NCBI GenBank assembly: GCA_008711295.1
Contig: VUYV01000090.1
Span: 2,596,917 to 2,660,916, forward strand
Reading direction: 5' to 3'
Source: Anarhynchus alexandrinus
Taxonomy: Eukaryota; Chordata; Aves; Charadriiformes; Charadriidae
DNA: 64,000 bases
This document shows positions 1 through 12,100 of the stretch, piece after piece. How positions within the stretch are numbered: the first letter of the stretch is position 1; each line of letters opens with the position of its first letter. The notes under the pieces are model-generated. The model saw only the letters and a list, made by a program, of their open reading frames with translations. It did no database searches and was not told where the DNA came from. Made by a program: the position numbers and the translations under genes.

Positions 1-1189
1 TTATAATGCCTTTCCTTCTCTCTCAAATACTGCATTTATCTCTACTCTTGTCCTTTACCGCAGCTTGTATTGTAACACTTTCACCTGCATCACACGAGGA
101 GAAAGGAGAAAAATTCTCAGCCTCTTTTCCTCTTAGTCTGTAACAGACAATCTGCTCCATTAGTGCCCTCATACCACCGTAGCTCTGAAGATTAAGAAAC
201 TTTATCAGGGTATATAAAGGGAGATTTTGGTATTTAATGCCATATACCCAAGCTTTTAAAAAAAAAATCACTTTTTTTTTTGCACTAAGAACCTAATTAA
301 ACTATTTTGTTAAAGAAATTCAGATCTCTCACTTTGAAGTACAGCAGAATGAAACAACTGGGCAATAAGCATGGATTCATCAAATGAAAAGTACTTTGAA
401 TTTCTCTACTCACGCTGGGCATTTCCCAGAGGAGTAAAGAGAGAAAAAGAAAAAAACTTTAGAAGAGTCATCTGCATTATACCAAATTGCCATTCCATTC
501 TGCCTTCTAAAAAGGTCTTGTTCACGGACGGTAGTGTGATTTAATAGCTAAGATTAGGTAAAAGGAGAAAACACATAGCACACAGCAGTAATAAAATACA
601 GCAGCAGGCTTTCATTTGCTGCCCACATACTGTAAACTTGTGGGTAACTCCATATGTGTTAAGCACCCTGTATTCAATTCACAGAGAAACAGAGCCAAAA
701 AAAGCCACCGACTCTAGCTGTCTGGACCAGTAACACCTCCCACCTGCCATGGCACTTACTTGTTTGCTTTTTATTTTTTTTTAATTTTCTGTTTACTTGA
801 GATGTAGTACACCCAGTCCTAACATCATTGTCCATATCAGGGAGCAAAGCATGGGCAGACAGGTCTCTGATAATTGCAGTTTACCCACCTTTCACTGCTG
901 GTCTAGACTACCAAATATGGATGTATTTTACCTGCTGGTTTACTTGCCATTGTACCACCAGACTAGAAGTGCTCAAAACTAAGCAGTCCTTCTGCAGCAC
1001 GATTCCCCTAAACAGCTGGAATTCCTACAAAGACAACATTATTAGTTATTAGTAGTACAAAAAAGTGGTAGGTCAACATTTCCAGAAGCATCTTGGTTGC
1101 TTAAAGGCCTGTATGCTGGTGAATGCCATTTTTATTTGAAATGCAACAAGCAGTGTTTAAAAGGAAAACCTTTGAACTGAAGGATAACA
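1..1189. other. Unassigned AT-rich non-coding DNA
   Basis: I see no recognisable gene, repeat family or RNA here. Open frames are short and lack protein-like content. The stretch has several short A/T homopolymer runs, for example around 259-280 and 770-785. Confidence 0.6.
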
Positions 1190-1251
1190 TCATTTTCAGC
1201 AACATTGACAATGTTGCTGAAAATGAAATGTTGGAAATGAAACATTTTCAG
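1190..1251. repeat. Perfect 18-bp inverted repeat plus a third spaced copy of its core
   Basis: Bases 1190-1207 and 1209-1226 are perfect reverse complements around one central base, making a 37-bp near-palindrome. Its outer core CATTTTCAG occurs at 1191-1199, inverted at 1217-1225 and again direct at 1243-1251, so successive copies start exactly 26 bp apart. The structure could form a hairpin or cruciform or act as a paired binding site. No known element was recognised, and the function is unknown. Confidence 0.85.
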
Positions 1252-1384
1252 ATAACGCTGCCTTTCAGCTCCCCTATGCTTTATGAGACAACAGTGAGTC
1301 ACAGCGTAACGACCTCAGTGATAGGCAACGCTCTGCTGACACAGGGGTATCTTGATTCCAAAAAACCTGCAGTATCACTTAATT

Positions 1385-1785
1385 AGAAAATTAATAGGCG
1401 CTGATACTACCGCGGTGTCTCTACGCCACGTTAGCTGTGTCTCTGCCCCTGTTTTCCTGCCCACGCCTGCCTGGGGCAGTACCGGCAGATCAGCAGCTCC
1501 CCTGCCCCAGCAGCAGGCAGCTGGAGGAACTGGGATGGCTCTGCTTGCTGGTTCGGTTCGCTAGCAGCTCTCCTTCCTCTGCCCAGGATGAACAGCAGTG
1601 CCACCACCCTCGTGAGCCTGTGAGGACCTAAAGGTCTGGGGAAGAATGGAGAGGAGGGAGGGATCTTAACACTTTCGCACCCGGTACTGCGGGCTCCCAC
1701 CAGGTTGTGAAGCTCTATATTGACACGTCCCAGCTCCCCAGTCTTTCTCCCCCAAGACAACTCGCTCCTCGTCCGAAATCAGCTG
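1385..1785. promoter_or_regulatory. CpG-enriched GC patch, possible promoter or enhancer
   Basis: This roughly 400-bp patch holds about 17-18 CpG dinucleotides by eye, including CCGCGG-like and ACCGGC contexts, and is clearly more GC-rich than the flanks. CpG clustering in vertebrate DNA usually marks a promoter, an unmethylated regulatory element or a young GC-rich insert. No TATA box, first exon or coding sequence could be identified. Frames are open on both strands because GC-rich DNA has few stop codons. The assignment is inference from composition only. Confidence 0.3.
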
Positions 1786-4700
1786 TATTGCAATAATTTG
1801 TGGCAGAATATTTTTTTTTATTATCAATATCATTATAGATTCACTAGGCATTGCCCCTCGCTATGCCACCTGTGTACCTCCTCTAGCAGCAGCAAAGGAA
1901 CAAAAATGGAGAATACAGGACTCGGCTTCAGGAAGGGTGTCGGTGGGGTGTACACATGCAACACAAAACACCCTTTTGTTATTCATGGAAAGGAACACTA
2001 TTTCATTTTAAATTAAATCATGAGGCTTTCTATTTGACTGAATCATAGCTTTTTGCTGATCCCCTCACTACTCACCATGTCTAGAGTTTCTGATTTTCCA
2101 TCTGGGTATTTAACAAACAACATAATTTGCCTCATAAATCTTTGTTAAGATTTTCTGAATGCTGGCTACTTCCCCACACACAGGCACGCAAATGCACTCC
2201 CAATTCTACAGCAGAGCACCGCATATCACAGCAGGAGAATGAAGGGGAAAAAGAAAAAAAACCCCAAGCAACAAAACAACAAAACAAAACCCAGCTGTAG
2301 CACAGTCCTGCAAAAATAAATGTTACGGAAGCTGATGATACAGATTCGACCTTGCCTTTAACTTTGCGGTTTCTCAGAATGAACCCAGCTTTACTTCCCT
2401 TGTAAAGGAGCAAGGAGAACGGTTTTCAAGGAAAAGAGGTATTTGGAACTGTTCAGAGAGCTTCCACTTTCCAAAAGCCTTTGCTTGAGGTAGAAGGATG
2501 GGTGAGGAAGGGGGGAGGGAAGGAAGGACTTGTCAACAGACAGAGACGAGAGGAAATCAAGGTAATACCCACTCTTATTCACAAACTATTGCAAACTATT
2601 CCAGAACTGCATGTGTTTGCTCTCCTCCCTCAATCCCACTCCCCGGCTTTCACGCCATCACTTTTGAAATGAATCACAACACAATGTCTTATCACAAAAG
2701 TTAAAACTCTGTCCTTCCCCACCAAGGACAAGCAGCAGCAGCTTTTGAGGCAAAACTATCAGTGTACACTTATAACAGTAAAAAAACAAACTAACGATTA
2801 CAAGCGCCTAATGAGATCTTTGAGGCTTTACAGATCAGGCTTCTCAAATTGCTGCTCTCTGAACAAAGGAGTCTTGCTAATCATTGGATTCATGCTTTAC
2901 AGTTTTGAGAAGTTTGTAGTGCTGTTCAAACGATGTGATCTGCTTTTAGATTTCTTTCTTAAGGAGCTTAACAGAACTACCTGTCCCTTCTCTTGGCCCC
3001 GCTTCAGGAAAGTATTTGGTCACATAGTAAGTCATCTCTTATTCATAAATTCACCAAGGCATCAGTTTAAAAGCATCGCACATAAATCCCAATGGAATTT
3101 AAGTACACGTTACCTGAAAAGTAAATTTCCCTGACCAAAGCTTTGAGAACAGATTCAAGGACTGAAAAATCATTTTGTGAAATATGGAGAACTGTGCCTG
3201 CTGGACAAGCATCTAAGAAGATGCTGTTTCAAAGGTTTTGTTCTTTCCTTGTGTTAAGTTTCCTTCCCCGAGTGCAGATATGCTGAGGTAGCAGGTCTCT
3301 AAGATGCTGGCTAGAGAGTTACAGAATTCTCTTTTTCTTGCTGTGCTTTGACCTCGTCTGATTTACATATTTTGCAGCTTTTCAACTTGGCCTGTCAAAT
3401 TTGCTTGATATATGCCTAACTCTCTTCCAGACTTCTCTTCCGAGAGTTTTATCACTCCTGTTGACTTCAGCGCACCTACTTCTCAACAACAGTTTGGTTC
3501 TGGTGCAGAAAAAGCCAGTTTTTTCCCTTGGTCCTTCTCTTCAGTCCAGCTCTCCTCCACAGAGGTGGATGCTTCTGATTGCATGGGACTTCGACTTCAA
3601 CTGGCGGAGCCTGTTTTTACACCAACAAGCACCACAAAGTGTGAATCAAACCCAAAGGGTGTTTGACTGAGAATTTAGAAAGTTAAACTGCTGAAATAAG
3701 TAGTTTATAATTAAAGTACTGAGAAAACCTTAACTGAAGAATCACTAGAGCAACACTATAATTACGCTGTCCTTCATATCCTGCCATTAGCATTTCTAGA
3801 AGTGACATAATAATAATGTGGCTTTTTTTCTCTTTAGGAACTGTCAGCTCTCTTTACAGAATTCAAGTAAGTTTATAAAGAATATCAAGTTCTTAAATGG
3901 AAAATGCAAATGATGATTTTTGTGTAAGAGACATGACAGTCACATTAGTAAGCTCATTAAATTCATGGCCATATATGTTTCAAATCAGTAGAGTAGAACA
4001 TCTTTCTCCTTTTCCTTCCCCCCCACCCTCCCATCTGTTCATGGTTCAAGGAAAAAAGACCTAACAATCTCTTTTGAGTTCTCCTGTTAACTGTTCAAAT
4101 CTAGTATTTTTGTAGGAGCACAGTGTGCCTATACTTCCAGGAGCACAGAGAGAGCCCATCTCAGTCAATTAGAAGGAAGGTTCTGATCCCAGACACCCAA
4201 AAGACTTTATGCAGGTATCAACCCAGCTTGTAATAAGAAATACATTTTGGAGGATGTCTCAAGGACATCCTTTAGGCTGCTGTTGCCAGCAGACAATGTT
4301 CCTTCTGCCCCATCAGCAAGGAAAAGGCTGCAGTACCAGCTGTGGCTGTTAGGTGCCCAGGAGCCTTTTTGGGCATGTATCCCCCAACCACTACATCCCT
4401 CAGGAGGTGTAATTTGATTGGCATTCTAACATTTGCATTCTAACACATCCTAACATGTTCAGGAGGGGTAAAAGAAAGGATGTGCCCCTGTGTTACTCAT
4501 TGTGGATGCTAGTGAGACTTACTGCTGATTCTGACGGAGAGCTGGTGCAGTTTCAAAGCACAAACTGTCAGAGTTGTGGCTCACAACAGGACGTGGGGCT
4601 TTGGCAGCCAATTCTGTTCTGTTGATTCTCAGTCAATCATAAGTGTTGATAAAAGAAAAATGTGTTTAGGAAAAGTGTGGTTTCTGTCGAACAAGCAGCA

Positions 4701-7700
4701 CAAGTATAATGGGGTTGAAACGAGATACATGAATGTTTTAAATCTTTTGTGGAGTGTGGAAGTGAAATAAGTACTAAAACAAACCTAAATGTGTTCTCGA
4801 ATAGATTTTAATTATTGACTGCTTGAAACTAAATTATTATATTCAAAAAACTATGTGATGTTGATTAAATTGCATGAAATTACATGGTTAGGATATTTCA
4901 TAGTGCCTGTGGCATAATTTGCTGGCCTTTTAAGATCATAAAATGTTACACTGAGGGCAAATGTATCTCATTATAACAATTTTTGGGGAAGATACACGTC
5001 TCACATCTGACACAGGCAGATGGCATTTACCTGTTATATATGTACACACAAGGTACTGATTTACTAAGGAGAGACAGGAATGAGAGTGAGGTCCTGGGAA
5101 GATGTGAATTAGATGTGAGCTAAATCTGCATTTACCAAGTTAGTGCAGCACCAAGCTCATCTTGTAAACTTTATGAAAGTCAGTGTATATTTGTTTGAGC
5201 CTAGTACTACTTAAATGTAGCTATACTTCTTTCATACATCAGTTCCCACCAGCTCAGAGCAGCAATAGAAATAGCTCACAGCTGACAAAACATGCCAGGA
5301 AAATTGCTGCTGATAAAAAACTTGAACTTTTGTTCTTTTTAGAAGCCTGGTCCAAAACCTGTGTAATGCAAGGTGGCCAGGGGTCCTCGCTCCCTGCCAG
5401 CCAAAGCTCCTTCTTCCATAATAGGGATCACAGTGGTAAGAGACGGACTTCTGTATAATTCTCTTTGAGGCTGCACACAGTGCAAGAAAGTATTTGTCTT
5501 TACACCAGAATCAAATCAAGTTGTGGCTCCAAAATCTCCCTTTCCTGTATACAATCCAAACCTTTTTACTGTATATATACCAACTCAAGCTAGTTGCCTT
5601 GTCAGATGAGGGAACTAGAATGTGCCAGCACAACTCAGTCGTTCACCCAATCATTCTGTGTAGCATATTTTGCTGTGGCTAAGGGCCCATCAGATGGGAG
5701 GGGAAAGAGTGAATACGTGGGATGTTCTGGTATTTTGTTTTCAGGTTGAAAACCCTGCAGCCTCATGAGGGAGTTCTCCCAAGTAAAGTAGCAAGCTTCT
5801 GCCAACTCGAGAAACTCTTCCAAAAGGGCATTTGCATTTGTTTCGCGGTGAGTTAACGCAGGGGAAGGAAAAGTTCATACGGTTGCATCTGTATGTCAGA
5901 TGTCCTTTTTTAGACTTTGGCAGTCTTCCCACTGCTGTCCTACACTTTGCTGTCTCACACCATGACCAGTCTGTCAGATATTACCTAGCAGCCCTGTAGT
6001 GCACCAGAGTCAAGCTGACCAGCTGTTAACTCACTGCTTTTAAAAGCTGGCATGCAACTCAGTGCACTCCACTGGTGGTCACACACTCCTAAAAGCTGAT
6101 TATCCTCCTCAGCATCACAGCAATCATGCATTGTGTAACTGCCTAGCACTAAGAAGAGATCCCAGATTTCTCTGACACCTGGCAGAGGAAACTACTCTCC
6201 TTCAAAAGCTGTCACTGTAGCACAAAGACCTATGAACTACAAGTAAATAAAGGTAGGACAAGGTATTTGCCTAGGACACATTTTAGGTAATGTCAAAAAG
6301 AGGTGTAACTTTTTAAACAGAACAGGAGAGAAAGAGGTCTTTCTAATAATTGTGCAAGTCCTCATCCTTCCTCTGGGTTGGACATTATGGAAAACACTGT
6401 GACACTGAAGATACCAGAACCAGAAGTCTGATGAGTTAAAGATGAAAGTCAGAACAATTTTGCTGTGAAGGAGCCAAAGAATAACACAGAGAAATATATA
6501 GAGAGAGAATGAGTCCCAAGCTCAACAGGGTTATGAAGGAGACCTGGCAGTACATGCTACATTGAAGTATGTGAATGGATGATCTGAACAAAGACAGATC
6601 CTCTGCCCCTGACAGAGGCTGCATTTTAGGCAGGTGTTAGCGAAGACCCTTTCTGAACCTAATTGGCTCTATCCCCATATTCTCGCACAGATGCTGGGAA
6701 ATTCACATCAGCAGCAATTATTTTCCTTCTGTTTTCAGATCCCACAGTCCTCAGCCGTATTAGCACTTACCCCTCAGCTGTCCCCTTTCATTTGGCTGCC
6801 ATTCAGGGCATACTCCTTCTGCACTCCAAGTGCCCTGTGTAAGGCTTCATATGACAAAGCAACAGAGGATAAGTTGGAAACCTCAGCATCAGTGATGGAT
6901 TAATGAGCTTTTGGCAAACCTTTGTACCTTCTGTTTCAAGTGCAAGGCAGAGTCCTTTGATCTTTCCTTATCTACCATATTTATGTGGAAGCACATAGCT
7001 GAAAAAGCAAACAAATAAATAAAATCCCTCAGGTCCACCATAATAAGAGATCTAACTGCAGAAGCTTTTCCTTCTCAAAGGAGAATCTGAGAATAAGCAT
7101 GTAACAGTTGTGTAAGGTACATTAATGCACTAATGGAAGGCTCTCACATGCCACAGGGATGAACACAGTCTAACAGTCTAGGGAAAATGGAATCATCCTT
7201 AGCAGCATAACTGTGAATGTTATCTTTTGATATATATTATGGGTATGTACACTACATATTTTATATATGCATATATATGTGGTATTTTCCTCCTTTTTAC
7301 TCATTTAAGGTGTGATTTTTCAAAATTGCCTAAGTGACTTTCCCACTTTAATTTAACTGAATTGCATAATTACTGAAGATGAGAGCATGAGGCCAAATGC
7401 TGCACTTGAAATCATTGACTTCTCTGGGAATTGCACGTATTCAGAAGACTATAGGTGCTTGCAGAGGCTGAATCTGCAAAGTCTGCATAATTGTAGCAGC
7501 CTGGTCTGGCCTTTTGGAGTTGGCCATCAGAACTATGCCTGCCCAGGACTGTTGGCAAAGCCTTCAACATATACACCCTTCGAAAAAAAATCCTTAACAG
7601 AAATGGTTCATTCTTCTCCAGATATCTGTGCTGGGCTTTCCCCAGCACTGCTTTGTAGTTTGGAGTGAGTGCCATGAATTATTTTAGGGCAGGTGTTCCA

Positions 7701-8689
7701 TTGCCAACTAGCAGAAGTTCTTGATCCGTCTGTCTTTCCTGTGGCAGTGCCATTTCCAAATCCCTGCCAACCACATTGGAGAAACGCTGCCACGGGCTGT
7801 GATTGTGATAGTTCTAACAAAGATCACTGAACATCTTCTTCTGACCATCCAGCCAGGTGGCTTTAACAGGTAGTGGTCCAAAAGGCTTTTGTGCAGAAAA
7901 AAGTGGATGCCTTGTGATAGTTCCACCTGGAACTTCCTGAAGTTGCTTTACTGAGGTGGGAAAACCAGGTGGGAAACTGTCAGCTTTTATTAGGAAAGGA
8001 GGGTAATGTGGTCATGGTAACAGAATCCATTTGAAGGAAAGAAACAAGCAGATTGTGCCTTGTATGTGCAGGGTACCATGTATCTGCTTGTTTATGCACT
8101 CCCTAACCTGCTTTAGCCACAATAACCACCTGAACATAAACGGTTTACATTGTAAATGTAGATTGACTGGATTTGTTTTGATAGAAGAGGGTTAGGCATT
8201 GCTGGCAGCCCTGAATGAGTGATAGCTTCTTACAAAACAAAGGGTGGTGGTAAGCAGTTGCAGCGTGAGCTACTCGTGGTATCTGGTTCCTACTGCAAGC
8301 AGAACACAGCATCTCTCTATAGGCTTACGGGCTAACCTGTTTAAAACTGGAAAACTAGTGGTAATGGTTTCTCTTTTTTTTTTAATGTGAAATGTCAGAG
8401 CACAAAACCGATGGCAGCACTCCTGTGAGCCACTGGTATTAGAATGAAGTGCAAACCCCCAGGTTACGTTCCATTCTTGTATGCCACAAAGATGGGGGGA
8501 AAGTGATTCCAGCTTCTGAAGCGTCTGATAATAGCATTTGTGGAGTCTGAACGGGGAACCAAATCCCAACCTCCTTTACTCATGTGAGTAGTTTTGTGCT
8601 GAGCTATTCTTAAAATAATCATCAATTCCCGCTCAGTGCTTCCCCCCATAAATTAGTTTCTATGATGTATAACAGCCACTGAAAGAAGA
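1786..8689. other. Unassigned non-coding DNA
   Basis: No gene or repeat family is recognised. Local structure includes an 8-bp-arm hairpin at 4251-4271, an A/C-rich patch at about 2255-2292, and an alternating-purine/pyrimidine AT-rich stretch at about 7228-7282 rich in TATATA steps. A segment with consensus splice sites at both ends lies at 3838-3866 (see findings). The open frames of 60-129 codons have no family signature and fit chance. Confidence 0.55.
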
Positions 8690-9190
8690 ATTGAACAGGG
8701 GAAATTAACTTGCTTTTCAGTAACAGAAATTTATCAAGGCCACCGTTTTTACTGGGACAAAAACAATTCATTTAAGCCTTGTCAAGATTCCTAATTAAAA
8801 ATCCTCTACTCCCAATTGCAACTTACAAATACTGTGCTTAATTTGGAAGTTAATAATATTTCCACGCATTTCTGCTACACTCTGCTATAGCAGCTATGAC
8901 TCTAGTCTGATAACAGGAGCAAGCCAGCAGTAAATGACTTCCCTTATTTCTGTATAAAAATGAAACTTACTTTGTAGAAGGGGGATGGGGAGGCTTGGAG
9001 CTGTATTTATTGTCTGAATTTCAGCTCTGTTGTATGAGATAAGAAAGATCCGTCTCTTTTAGGCTTAGGCTAATGCATCAGATATTGCAAGCCTGAAAAG
9101 CTTTGATTTTCTATCGCGAATCAATCAGCTCCCACCAGGCTATCTGCTGCCTGGCAGGTCTCCATTGGTAAGTGTTTGTGTGAACAGCTT
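8690..9190. promoter_or_regulatory. Possible conserved non-coding element (motif-based guess)
   Basis: This 500-bp segment has no open frame of note but is dense in homeodomain-type TAAT cores. It holds an AATCAATCA block at 9119-9127, which on the minus strand reads TGATTGATT, a PBX/HOX-type composite site. It is followed by a CpG-containing and then GC-richer block. Conservation cannot be judged from one sequence, so this is only a pointer for comparative alignment. Confidence 0.15.
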
Positions 9191-12100
9191 GGATCACGGG
9201 TCACACTAATGGAAGATCAAGCCTTCAGCCAACTAGCCCATGAGTAGAACTCAACTCTACTTTTCATTAGTTGTGAGTTGGAGGAGGTCTCTTCCTTCAG
9301 AGACTTTGGTAGTGTAGACCTTCAGCATGTTCAAGGACCAATTTTCTGTTCTAGAAGAATATGAGTAAGATTATTCTGTTCCGTGATGGACGACTATGAT
9401 TTCATAGGCAATCATTCAAGCCTCTAGTACTTTGCCTGGATTTTTTTATGCAAACTACAATATGAATTTGAAAGAAAAACAACTCTCAATCTTCACCAAC
9501 ACATAACAGTTCATCTTCCTCTACTTATAGAAGAGTATTACAATGAAGAACTTGACATGTGACAAATCTCCAACAAGTCAAAACTCAACACCTCGCTTAT
9601 GTGTCTCAAAAATGTTTTACTTTGCAGCAACTCATATTCTGCCTTCATTATACACCAGTAACACCATTTCCCTACACCATCTCATCTTTGTTTGCCAGTT
9701 GCCTCCTTGCTTAGAGTCTGCAAGACAAGAACATGTACAAGGATGTTTGCTAATCATACAGTGAAGGTCCCAAACATTTATTTTTCTGTGCACTAGCAAT
9801 CTCATTACCTCAGTAGCCAGTACGTTGCCAGAATTCTTGGGGATCTCGCTTAAAAATAGGCAGTTTTAAGATGAGATCTGAGAGAGAAACAGAAGGCAAC
9901 TTTTCTGATATTTATAGGGAAGGGTTTTCTAATCATCAGGGCCAGAACAGGAGAAAAACAGAAGCTGTGAGTTTTAAAAAATCAGACTAGATGTAATGGA
10001 GGATGTGATCCTTGCCTGACCACAAGGCCATCATGAAGTTTGACCTAAACCATATCTTCCAATAAAGCAACCAAAAACTAGGCTTGACTTTCCTGATATT
10101 TACAAGCACCTTAAAAAAGAAGCATGAAAAGCCTTTTAAAAGAAGAACCAGCCTTTCTGTTCTTAGTTTTATATCAGTTAGATATAAATATATCCAACAG
10201 TCAAAAAGCAACTTAAGAAATGGCGGTATAAACGATAAGTGGAAAAAGCCTCAGTACAATGATTTTGTCCTGTTTTTAAAAGTGGAATTAAAATATTATT
10301 ATTTGTCCTTGAAATTTCAGAGGAATTTTGTTGTACACCTCTCAGTTTAACCACCTTAGGAATCATTAAGAGCCAAAACCAAGTTAAAATTTGGTACTAG
10401 TGAAATGTTTTTTCTTTAATGATTGAAGACTGGCATATATACCAATTTATGAACTCAGAGATGCAATGTGCAAATCACCTGACTGACAGGGAATCCTCTC
10501 AGGACCTCTCTAGCTAATAGTATTAATTCTGCCTTTGAGCATCATTAAGAAACAAGATAAGAAAACTTCTCCTCATGTTGGAACCTGGTCTAAAGCCACC
10601 AAAGACAATACAAGTCTTTCCAATGGTTTCAGATCAGGCCAAAAGTCCTGAGACAGCACCGTCTCTTGAATTTGATGAACTATGATTCCTCAGCACTAGT
10701 GGCATACACTGTCACTGGCAAGGTCACATCAACCATGAAACCCAGCCAGTGCTAGCAGGCAGCTTGCCTTTGGTGACATAAGAGAAAATCCAATGGGCTA
10801 CATGTTTTTTGCAGTTATCAGTTTGCGCTTAATGCATGGGGAAAGAGGGAAAAGAATGAGTCTCAGCTCTGCTACTCCACCTGCTATTCACTGGCTTTTT
10901 CTTTTTTTCCAATTTAAATACTGTGCACCCTATATGGCAATTATTTTTACATACTCAAATTATGTGACGCTTTTTTTTTCCTGCTCCGTAAATGCAAAAG
11001 AATAGATGTTTTGACCTATTGTCAAAATCAGTAATTAGGCTGATGTTGGAAGTCCACAATTTGACCTTCTGTGTATTGCTATGCAGTTCTTAGGGATGTA
11101 ACTTTTGTTAGATGAAGCACAGTTAGACAGTTGTTATGAAAGAAATTATAACTGACAGAAATAGCAGAACTAACTTATGCAAGTGTATTTACTCAGTGAC
11201 TCGCTAAAACACTGAAAGAGCAAAAGTTCACAACAGGCCTCCAGCCAGCAAAGTTCAAACAATCTGGAAGATGCTTTCCACCTCATAAAACTCATTCACC
11301 TCAGCCCAAAGAGGGAGCACCACAACTCTGCCTCTGGGGACACCTGACCTTGGAGGATCTGCAGGGATCTCTGGGACCAAGACCACGCAGCCCAAACCAG
11401 CACACTTAATGCCCTACTCCTCTAAACTATTGGCAACTGCTGCTCAGGTGAGCAGCTAAAGTGGGAGTAAAGACAATCCCATTTCTGTAACTTTGTGGTC
11501 TTATATGCTTTAATAATCACTCATTCACAGAGTCAATAAATATCCAAGCTTCTTCACACAGATCTAATTACCTCATAGTGCTTGACGTGTGAGTTCAGTC
11601 TGTCCTGACCTAAACGACAATCATAGGAAATGCACTTTGAAACCCACTAGTCTCACTGAATTTGTATTAATTTGGGTGAGCATGAAAATAAGCAGGACTA
11701 CTGACAGAAGGTTCAGAAAGTCTAGAAAGGGCGTCATTATCTGTTACAGCTATTGTAAAACATTAAATAAATAAATGCAAACATTCCTCCTACATATGAG
11801 ATCCCATTAAAAAGAGTTCCAAAAGTCATCACTTCCTCTTCTAGTATTGTCATAGGGCTGGTGTCACAAATTTGGTTTCTCTGGTTTATCTTCTTGCCAG
11901 AGATGAAAGACTTACTGATACTGAAACAGCTTTAAAAAAAAAAGTAATTTTGCTCAACACAAACTTGCATCTATAAAAACAGTAAAAATACCTAGTTGCC
12001 ATAACTTTTGTGAAATAATAATACATTTTCTGCTTTTTCTGCTTAAACCTATATCTAACCACTGCTCAGGAGAGCACCTAATGTAAAGAACACATTAGCC

